This document shows, in pieces, positions 1 through 5,551 of a DNA stretch of 5,551 nucleotides. Position 1 is the stretch's first letter; every line of letters begins with the position of its first letter. Origin of the DNA: an uncultured Lachnospiraceae bacterium (lineage in GTDB: Bacteria; Bacillota_A; Clostridia; Lachnospirales; Lachnospiraceae); contig CAJUMT010000212.1 of assembly GCA_910587495.1 (NCBI GenBank), positions 1-5,551 on the forward strand, written 5' to 3'. Under the pieces are notes generated by a model. The model was not told the DNA's origin, made no database searches, and saw only the letters and a program-made list of their open reading frames with translations. The position numbers and the translations under genes were made by a program.

Positions 1-2444
1 TTTTTAGAAAGGAAAAAAGGGCCCATCAGCTTATCCTCATTAACTTTATACTCTTTTGAAAGTTTGTCATTGATGGCTCTGCGCAGAAAATTCCATTCGA
101 CTTCCTGTATGATGTCTGTGCCAAGCATAATCCTTCCACGGATTTTTTCCTCATTTTCATTAATATCCAGATATTCAAAATCCCAGCGGCGTTTAAATGC
201 CGTATCCATTGGAAAGACCCCCTGGTCAGCACTGTTCATCGTCGCCCATATAAACATATTGTCCGGCAATTTTATCTCTGTCCAGTCATTAACATCTCCT
301 TTTAATTGCAAAGACAAATATTTCCGAACATCTTCAGAAGTATGTATCCCATACTCACTTACACCGTCTTCATCCCGATCCAGCAGCTGGAAAACATCCC
401 CAAATACTGCTGCAACCTTCGCCCGGTTAATTTCTTCGATTATCAGCAGATATGGATTCGCGGGAAGTTCCACCTCTTTGACAAGTTTCATTATTTCATT
501 ATTTACTTTCCCATTACTGCGGATATTTGGATTGTATTCTTTTAAAGTTTCATAATCAATAATCGGATTATAGTAAGAAACATAGTCAAAACGGATTGCC
601 GCCTCATTATCATCTGGTTTTGAGATAATTGTACCAATCGCATAAATACCATTATCGTATCCTGGTTTTGTTTTTGTTACATAAATGAGAGCCAGGTCAC
701 CGACTTTTGCATCTTTAGAAGCATGGAATGTTTCTACTTGCCCAATCTCTGTTATTTCCTCAAATAAATCCCATTTTTCATCTCCGTTTGCAGGATTTGG
801 ATTCGTTGGGAACATATGCATCACATCTGCCTGCTCTATTAACCTGTACGTTTGTATCATCTGCTGGCTGTTCTTTATGGCATTCACATATACACGCATA
901 AATGGTCCAGGCACGAAATCATATCTTATTTTTCCATCGGCATCCGAAACAGGTTTATATGTACCCACAAATTGTGCATAAGTATAATCTGTATGGAATG
1001 TTACCCTCTCCATATTTCTGCCTGCACACCTGATCAAGTCTTCTGCTTCCTGTTTCAATTTGAAGCTTTTCCCTGTCCCTGGAGCACCGAAAATAATTCT
1101 GTTCCGTTCATAATCAGATTCAAATCCTGTATAATAATCTGGCATAATAAAATCTTCTTCTATAGGCAAAACAGGTATATTAGAAATATTTATTTTTTCA
1201 TCTGAATTATCCGACAGGGTATTGTTATCTGACCCATAATAGTATTTCCTGTACAAATACATCAAATTTGCATCGCCTGTTAATTGGTAACAGGAAGTCA
1301 GTTTGCCCGCGGATTTTTCCGGCAGCTGCTCACTATTTACAAAACAGTAATTCCATTTTCCGGTTTTTCTATGCGACATAGCCGACGAATCATCATAAAA
1401 ATACGGTCCTATATTATCAATCAACGCCAACAACCGCTCGCCGTCCATAGCCACAAATATTGTGTTGCTGTCTGTCTTATAGAAACGGATCAATTCCCCC
1501 GCTTTTCGTGAAGCGATCCGTTCATCCGAAGGATAATATTTTTCTTTCAGGCTTTCTTTGAGAGCGCTTCTGTCCAGGCTGTCTTCCACAGTATAATCGA
1601 GCAGGGAACCTATTGCACGCCAGCCAATACCCACAACAGATTTTTGGCTCCACTCTGACATATAATTTTTTGTATTGTCAGAAGTACCAATCCTTACAAA
1701 CTGTTTAATATTGCCAAATCTTTCACGAACAACCGAAATAAATTCATAATAATACCACCCTGCATAATTCTCTACCATTGAAAGCTGTCCGCTCCTGGCA
1801 TAATACTTATCACTTGGTTTAATTCCAAGGGCGTATAAAACATGACGCTGCCAGTCAGATGAATGGAAACAGCACAATTTATCCGGGCAGATCATACAAA
1901 GATATTTATGTACCCAGCCCCAGTTAGCTATCTGTTCTCCCATTGTATGTTTTAGTTTATCATCCAGTTTTTCATAATCTTCCAAAGTATTCAGTGTTGC
2001 ACGCTTGACAATATTAGCTCCATGAACAAGCGCATCTCTGATCTGCTTTCCAAAAACCAATGCCTCATTTTCATCTAATGTCTTTGGTTGCTGAGGACTT
2101 CCGGATGTCCATTTACCTGTACTTTGCTTTTGAAATAAGCCAAACTTATATGCAGACCCTCCGGCTATACTGCCAAAATACTTTTTATATTCAGACTTTT
2201 TTTCCAGCCAATACCAAAGAGCATTATGATTTTCCCTGGACGAATAAAAAATAGTATTCAGAATTTCTTCATCCGCTAATGATTCCAATCGTTCCGGAGC
2301 AAATCTGGTAAGAAACTCATCAAGAGCTTTCTCAATCAATTCTCTGTCAACAGGAATTTCAAATCCTGACTCTGATACATATTCCTGCATCATCCTGGCA
2401 GCTTTTTGATATTCATTTTGTGAATATAGTTTACTGTCTTCCAT
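1..2444 (-). CDS. McrB-type AAA+ NTPase with two PUA/EVE-like modules (3' end outside window)
   Basis: This reading frame is open from the ATG at 2444 to the left window edge: 814 codons, no stop, C-terminus missing. The start follows an in-frame TGA (2454-2456) and has a GAGGT ribosome site 6 nt upstream, so it is the only good start. Seen in order: an N-terminal region (1-260) with GGSAYKFGLF (95-104) and WVHKYLCMICPDKL (177-190); a PUA/EVE-like module around 265-366 (VVGIGW at 270-275, GKW at 362-364); Walker A GAPGTGKS (453-460); FVPGPF (510-515), typical of McrB; a second EVE-like stretch around 537-642 (KVGDLALIYV, NGIYAIGTIIS); Walker B IIEEINRA (668-675); sensor loop MNSADQ (736-741); arginines FKRRW (750-754); and EDKLMGPFFL near the cut end. 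Known of the family: McrB motors form hexamers, bind modified or foreign DNA through their N-terminal domains, and drive a McrC nuclease. Inferred: a type IV-like restriction/defence motor, in the clade with EEINR and DQxxFPMDxAFKRRW motifs, which may pair with McrC or LlaJI-type nucleases. GTP versus ATP use cannot be told. The gene is AT-richer than its neighbours. Confidence 0.9.
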   Translation of the reverse strand, partial: MEDSKLYSQNEYQKAARMMQEYVSESGFEIPVDRELIEKALDEFLTRFAPERLESLADEEILNTIFYSSRENHNALWYWLEKKSEYKKYFGSIAGGSAYKFGLFQKQSTGKWTSGSPQQPKTLDENEALVFGKQIRDALVHGANIVKRATLNTLEDYEKLDDKLKHTMGEQIANWGWVHKYLCMICPDKLCCFHSSDWQRHVLYALGIKPSDKYYARSGQLSMVENYAGWYYYEFISVVRERFGNIKQFVRIGTSDNTKNYMSEWSQKSVVGIGWRAIGSLLDYTVEDSLDRSALKESLKEKYYPSDERIASRKAGELIRFYKTDSNTIFVAMDGERLLALIDNIGPYFYDDSSAMSHRKTGKWNYCFVNSEQLPEKSAGKLTSCYQLTGDANLMYLYRKYYYGSDNNTLSDNSDEKINISNIPVLPIEEDFIMPDYYTGFESDYERNRIIFGAPGTGKSFKLKQEAEDLIRCAGRNMERVTFHTDYTYAQFVGTYKPVSDADGKIRYDFVPGPFMRVYVNAIKNSQQMIQTYRLIEQADVMHMFPTNPNPANGDEKWDLFEEITEIGQVETFHASKDAKVGDLALIYVTKTKPGYDNGIYAIGTIISKPDDNEAAIRFDYVSYYNPIIDYETLKEYNPNIRSNGKVNNEIMKLVKEVELPANPYLLIIEEINRAKVAAVFGDVFQLLDRDEDGVSEYGIHTSEDVRKYLSLQLKGDVNDWTEIKLPDNMFIWATMNSADQGVFPMDTAFKRRWDFEYLDINENEEKIRGRIMLGTDIIQEVEWNFLRRAINDKLSKEYKVNEDKLMGPFFLSK

Positions 2445-2450
2445 CTTTTT

Positions 2451-2455
2451 ACCTC
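2451..2455 (-). promoter_or_regulatory. Ribosome binding site of the McrB-like gene
   Basis: Minus-strand GAGGT with 6 nt to the ATG at 2444. It fixes the start, because an in-frame TGA lies just upstream at 2454-2456. The whole 46-bp gap (2445-2490) to the upstream stop codon holds this site and no visible hairpin terminator or convincing promoter. That fits read-through from the upstream gene. Confidence 0.7.
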
Positions 2456-2490
2456 AACATCTATTGCTTATTCCCGCAAACAATGTGTTT

Positions 2491-4203
2491 TCACGACGGC
2501 GATGCCATCCGCACCATACACATTCTTTTATGGCAGGCAATTCCATATTTTAAAATGGTATTTATGCCGTCGTCTTCCAGCTGTCTGGCATAGTTTTTAT
2601 CTTCGATCTGCCGAAGCGCTTTTTGGCAGGCGGCCTCCATGTTTCTGCTTTCGGAGTATTTCAGCTCAATTACTATGCCGATGGAGGCTCTGCGCACCTT
2701 AATCAGGATATCGCTGTAGCCTTCCCCTGACACCGCATTGGACGCGAGGACCCAGTCGTTTCGATGGCTTAAAAGACCCAGGAGAATACCGTGGTAAAAG
2801 TTCTCTTTTTTGTCTTTGCGGATGGCAGTATCACGGATACTGATGGTGCTTTGCAAATACTCTGTAAACATCCGCCCGATTTTCTCCGGTTCTCCCGCGC
2901 TGAAAGCTTCGCAGAAAGCATCCAGCGTGGGAGCGTCTTTTCTTGCTTCCTCCTGAAACCAGGATAAAATCTGCTTTGTGAAAATCAGGCGGATCTCCTG
3001 GTTGGGGATGACGAGTTCGTAAGTATGAAAGTCAACTTCCCTTCGCTTTGTCAGGTAACCGGTAGTAAAAAGCACGCTCCACAGATTTTCGATGCTGTCA
3101 TACAGTTCCCGGTATGTCAGTTCCTGTTTGATTTCTTTGATAACAGACAGGCCGTTTACCAGTTGGTCCAGGTCATCCATGGTCTGTTCAGACGCTTTCT
3201 GCATCAATACGCGCAGGATCGCATTGCCGCTGGAATTGATCCAGAAAGCGTCAGGCCTAGCGTCCGGGTCACTTAGGAGAAGATCAACATAATTGATTAC
3301 GTCCCAGGGGCAGTATACGTCTGCATTCCCGAAGCGGTAACCGTCGTACCATTCCCGGATCAGCCCGTGCTTATCCCCCAGGCCGTAGTATTTCAGCATA
3401 TCGCTTACTTCCCTGTCGATAAAGCCAAAGGATTCATCAAAGCGGGTATCGGTAACAGATAAAACCCGGAAATTATTAAGCCCGGTGAAGATGCTTTCCC
3501 TGGCAATCCGCAGGCATCCTGTAAGTACGGCAATGAAAAGGTTTTCATTCGTCTTTAGCGCCTGGCCGAACAGGCTGCGGATCAGATCTACCATCTCATC
3601 ATAATACCCGTACTGCTGCGCCTTGTCTAAAGGAACGTCGTATTCATCGATCAGAAGAACCACCTTTTGGCCGTAATGTTTATATAAGAGAGAAGACAAA
3701 GTTTTCAGGCTGTATTCTAATGCATTTTCAGATATGGTAAATATCTGCGGGCCGTCAGGGTCTACCCTGATTAATTGGGCATACAATTTTTTGTCTTCAT
3801 CAGAAAGAGCAGTACTTTCCATGAGAAAACGAAACCGCAGCGCTTCCTGGCCGATTACGGCACACAGGTGCGCAACTGCACCTGCAAAGTTTTTAGATTC
3901 CACCCCTTTCAGCGTAACAGAGATCACCGGAAATTTTCCCATATATTTATCACAAAGTTCTTTTTCTTCGGCTATGGCAAGCCCTTCAAACAGACCCGGG
4001 TCACAACCATACGAAAAGAAGTATTTAAGCATGCTCATATTCAAAGATTTCCCGAACCGACGTGGACGGGTGAAGAGATTTACATCTCCCCAGTTATGCA
4101 AAAGCTCTATAATCATCTCTGTTTTATCTACATAGTAAAATCCTTCTGTGCGTAATTTTTCAAAATTTTCAACACCGATCGGCAGTTTTAGAGCAGATTT
4201 CAA
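2491..4203 (-). CDS. AAA-like ATPase with C-terminal PD-(D/E)XK nuclease domain (DUF1703 family)
   Basis: Complete 570-residue protein. N-terminal ATPase domain: the family opening LPIGVENFEKLR..YYVDKT (7-28), a P-loop variant RPRRFGKSL (46-54) and a Walker B VVLLIDEYDVP (181-191). The C-terminal third carries a PD-(D/E)XK signature: Asp498 in GYSDILI, Glu513-x-Lys515 in VIELKYS, and a downstream LRQIEDKNYA helix (530-539), followed by ILKYGIAC near the end. All key residues look intact. Known of the family: these predicted AAA-ATPase/DUF1703 proteins occur in many paralogous copies in gut Clostridia and Bacteroidia; their biological role is not established. The P-loop style resembles archaeal-type/STAND-like ATPases. 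The start is TTG: an in-frame TAA lies at 4207-4209, the family N-terminus begins right there, and a strong ribosome site precedes it. It has its own upstream promoter and lies 46 bp before the McrB-like gene on the same strand. Inferred: an ATP-dependent nucleic-acid-processing protein, possibly defensive. No membrane segment is visible. Confidence 0.9.
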   Translation of the reverse strand: MKSALKLPIGVENFEKLRTEGFYYVDKTEMIIELLHNWGDVNLFTRPRRFGKSLNMSMLKYFFSYGCDPGLFEGLAIAEEKELCDKYMGKFPVISVTLKGVESKNFAGAVAHLCAVIGQEALRFRFLMESTALSDEDKKLYAQLIRVDPDGPQIFTISENALEYSLKTLSSLLYKHYGQKVVLLIDEYDVPLDKAQQYGYYDEMVDLIRSLFGQALKTNENLFIAVLTGCLRIARESIFTGLNNFRVLSVTDTRFDESFGFIDREVSDMLKYYGLGDKHGLIREWYDGYRFGNADVYCPWDVINYVDLLLSDPDARPDAFWINSSGNAILRVLMQKASEQTMDDLDQLVNGLSVIKEIKQELTYRELYDSIENLWSVLFTTGYLTKRREVDFHTYELVIPNQEIRLIFTKQILSWFQEEARKDAPTLDAFCEAFSAGEPEKIGRMFTEYLQSTISIRDTAIRKDKKENFYHGILLGLLSHRNDWVLASNAVSGEGYSDILIKVRRASIGIVIELKYSESRNMEAACQKALRQIEDKNYARQLEDDGINTILKYGIACHKRMCMVRMASPS

Positions 4204-4211
4204 GTTTTATT

Positions 4212-4220
4212 CCCTCCCCT
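4212..4220 (-). promoter_or_regulatory. Strong ribosome binding site serving a TTG start
   Basis: Minus-strand AGGGGAGGG. Its GGAGG core (4213-4217) is 9 nt from the TTG at 4201-4203. It decides the start of the 570-residue gene: no ATG or GTG is available between the in-frame TAA (4207-4209) and the TTG, and starting at a later ATG would remove the conserved YYVDKT segment. Confidence 0.75.
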
Positions 4221-4239
4221 GCATTCAATGATTGTATAC

Positions 4240-4268
4240 ATTATATTTTACAACCTGGGAAAAATCAA
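4240..4268 (-). promoter_or_regulatory. Sigma-A-like promoter for the ATPase-nuclease (and possibly McrB-like) gene
   Basis: On the minus strand a perfect -10 TATAAT (4240-4245) is preceded, after a 17-bp spacer, by TTGATT (4263-4268), which matches the first four bases of the -35 consensus. Transcription would start near 4233, giving a leader of about 30 nt with the ribosome site inside it. A small palindrome TGTATACA (4233-4240) overlaps the expected start point. It could be an operator half or chance. Confidence 0.65.
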
Positions 4269-4276
4269 GACACTCC

Positions 4277-4323
4277 AAAAGGACGCCGCCCATATCTTTT
4301 TGAGAGTATGGACAGCGTCCTTT
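4277..4323 (-). terminator. Probable rho-independent terminator after the carboxyltransferase gene
   Basis: A 9-bp stem (4278-4286 with 4315-4323, AAAGGACGC on one arm) is extended after small internal mismatches by a second 5-bp stem (4290-4294 with 4307-4311) around a 12-nt loop. It begins 11 bp past the TAA at 4334-4336. On the minus strand the descending arm ends in only four T's, so the U-tract is weak, but position and stem strength fit a transcript end. With the promoter at 4240-4268 it fills most of the 130-bp gap between the two genes. Confidence 0.6.
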
Positions 4324-4333
4324 GATATCGTAA

Positions 4334-5551
4334 TTATAATGGAATATTTCCATGTTTTTTCGCCACCGGCGCGACCTGTTTGTTTTTCAGCATCTTAAGC
4401 GCCGCGGCCAGGCGTTTTCTTGTTTCGTCGGGCCGTATGACTTCTGTCACAAATCCCCTGGATGCAGCCACATAAGGGTTCATAAATTTCTCCTTATATT
4501 CCTGCACCAGATGTTCTCTGGTCGCTTCTTTATTTTCCGACTCGTTGATGGCGCGTTTGAAAGCAATATTCACCGCTCCTTCCGCGCCCATGACCGCAAT
4601 CTCCGCTCCGGGCCATGCGTAGACAATGTCCGCGCCCATGTTTTTGCTGTTCATGGCGATATATGCACCGCCGTATGCTTTCCGCATAATTACAGATATT
4701 TTCGGCACGGTTGCCTCCGAAAAGGCGTACAGCATCTTAGCTCCATGACGAATGATTCCTTTGTGCTCCTGGGCTGTCCCCGGCATAAACGCAGGCACAT
4801 CCACCAGCACTACTAAAGGCACATTAAAACAGTCGCAGGTCCTTATAAACCGCGCCGCTTTGTCTGAGCCGTCATAATCCAGGCTGCCCGCCAACGCCAT
4901 GGGCTGGTTCGCTACAATACCGATACTCCTTCCGCCGATTCTGCCGTAACCAACGACCACGTTTTTGGCAAAATCCTTCTGCACCTCGAAAAAACTTTCC
5001 CGGTCGCAGATCCGGTCGATGACGTCTAACACATTGTATGCTTTCCTGGAATTGTCCGGCACAATCTCCGTCAGCTCCGCGCAGCGGTCTGCGTTGCTGT
5101 TTTGCTTGCCGCTTCGTCTGTTCACCAGAGTATTGATCGAATACAGGAGGGATTTTCTGCCTGTGGATTCTTCTTTTTTTCTTATAATAGGCGTCTTCTT
5201 TAAATAACTGCTGGGCAGGTAGGATAAAAGTTTTTTGACGCCTTCAAAACACTCTTTTTCATTCTCATAAGTAAAATGTGTCACGCCGCTTTTGGACGCG
5301 TGGACAGATGCGCCGCCTAACTCTTCCACCGTGCATTCCTCGTTCACGACGGTTTTTACCACCTGCGGGCCGGTAATAAACATCTTTCCTATTCCGTTTA
5401 CCATAAAAATATAATCACAAATCGCCGGGGAATAGCACGCGCCGCCAGAACATGGCCCTACGATTACCGCGATCTGCGGGATCACACCAGAGGCCTTTGT
5501 ATTGCGCAAGAAGATGCCCGCGTATCCGCTTAAAGAATCAATGCCTTCCTC
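4334..5551 (-). CDS. Biotin-dependent acyl-CoA carboxyltransferase (methylmalonyl-CoA decarboxylase alpha / acyl-CoA carboxylase beta type), 5' end outside window
   Basis: C-terminal 405 residues; the frame stays open to the right edge, reading EEGIDSLSGYAGIF before the TTG at 5507-5509, so that TTG is internal and not the start. Relatives are about 510-530 residues, so roughly 110-130 are missing. The enzyme moves a carboxyl group between biotin and an acyl-CoA in the cytoplasm, either as the carboxyltransferase of a Na+-pumping decarboxylase or of an acyl-CoA carboxylase. Seen: the N-half oxyanion-hole segment GPCSGGACYSPA (about 5423-5458); GGASVHASKSGVTHF; the second crotonase-fold half with VVGYGRIGG, ANQPMALAGSLDYDGSDKAA and CDCFNVPLVVLVDVP; the second oxyanion segment AYGGAYIAM (4652-4678); AWPGAEIAVMGAEGAVNI; and the closing KHGNIPL. 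Ile (4658-4660) follows GGAY where propionyl-CoA carboxylases typically have Asp. Oddities: VPAFMPG instead of the usual VPGFLPG, and a longer basic linker between the halves. A terminator follows, so it is the last gene of its operon. The exact substrate cannot be fixed from this part. Confidence 0.92.
   Translation of the reverse strand, partial: EEGIDSLSGYAGIFLRNTKASGVIPQIAVIVGPCSGGACYSPAICDYIFMVNGIGKMFITGPQVVKTVVNEECTVEELGGASVHASKSGVTHFTYENEKECFEGVKKLLSYLPSSYLKKTPIIRKKEESTGRKSLLYSINTLVNRRSGKQNSNADRCAELTEIVPDNSRKAYNVLDVIDRICDRESFFEVQKDFAKNVVVGYGRIGGRSIGIVANQPMALAGSLDYDGSDKAARFIRTCDCFNVPLVVLVDVPAFMPGTAQEHKGIIRHGAKMLYAFSEATVPKISVIMRKAYGGAYIAMNSKNMGADIVYAWPGAEIAVMGAEGAVNIAFKRAINESENKEATREHLVQEYKEKFMNPYVAASRGFVTEVIRPDETRKRLAAALKMLKNKQVAPVAKKHGNIPL

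Noticed and set aside
26..232. 68-residue minus-strand open frame
   Set aside because: It is an out-of-frame shadow of the McrB-like gene, covering the MNSADQ/FKRRW region in another frame.
64..555. 163-residue plus-strand open frame
   Set aside because: It lies antisense to the McrB-like coding frame, where Walker B and sensor motifs are read; its own translation shows no recognisable domain and no ribosome site stands out.
1..2444. Frameshift or pseudogene in the McrB-like gene
   Set aside because: The frame reads through all 814 codons and residue numbers agree at several motif checkpoints; no internal stop was found.
3734..4155. Plus-strand open frames of 126-133 residues
   Set aside because: Antisense shadows of the N-terminal ATPase domain of the 570-residue protein.
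2468..4214. Eight-base sequence TTATTCCC on both sides of the 570-residue gene (2468-2475 and 4207-4214), as possible target-site duplication
   Set aside because: Too short and with no terminal inverted repeats or transposase; one copy is part of the ribosome-site/leader region, so chance is likely.
4352..4816. 154-residue plus-strand open frame
   Set aside because: Antisense to the highly conserved second half of the carboxyltransferase.
5507..5509. TTG as the true start of the carboxyltransferase
   Set aside because: The frame continues upstream to the window edge with family-conserved residues (GIDSLSGYAGIF), so the gene is simply cut by the window.

Overview
The window looks like chromosomal DNA of an anaerobic Firmicute, most likely a gut Clostridia/Lachnospiraceae type. 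This is an inference from three things: strong G-rich Shine-Dalgarno sequences, an AAA/PD-(D/E)XK protein of a family that is abundant in gut Clostridia and Bacteroidia, and a carboxyltransferase resembling the methylmalonyl-CoA decarboxylase alpha / acyl-CoA carboxylase beta subunits of fermenters. All supported genes are on the minus strand, so they are transcribed from right to left. There is no sign of RNA genes, CRISPR arrays or insertion sequences.

Right part (4334-5551): the C-terminal ~405 residues of a biotin-dependent acyl-CoA carboxyltransferase, with its N-terminus outside the right edge. It ends in the family-typical KHGNIPL. A GC-rich hairpin (about 4278-4323) follows it and probably terminates that transcript. 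A sigma-A-like promoter (TTGATT-17-TATAAT, 4240-4268) sits just past the hairpin and opens a new unit.

Middle (2491-4203): a complete 570-residue protein with an AAA-like/STAND-like ATPase domain (RPRRFGKSL; VVLLIDEYD) and a C-terminal PD-(D/E)XK nuclease-like domain (the DUF1703 family). It starts at TTG behind a strong ribosome binding site.

Left part (1-2444): the N-terminal 814 residues of a large McrB-type AAA+ motor, open to the left edge with no stop codon. It is the largest gene in the window. It has a subfamily-specific N-terminal region, a PUA/EVE-like module at about residues 265-366, and an AAA+ core (GAPGTGKS, IIEEINRA, MNSADQ, FKRRW). A second EVE/PUA-like module appears to be inserted between Walker A and Walker B. 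It follows the 570-residue gene by only 46 bp on the same strand, so the two could be co-transcribed. A McrC-like or LlaJI-like nuclease partner would be expected beyond the left edge.

Overall the window reads as the end of a metabolic operon followed by a probable nucleic-acid defence locus: an ATPase-nuclease plus a type IV/McrBC-like restriction motor. The McrB-like gene is visibly more AT-rich than its two neighbours, which suggests separate acquisition.
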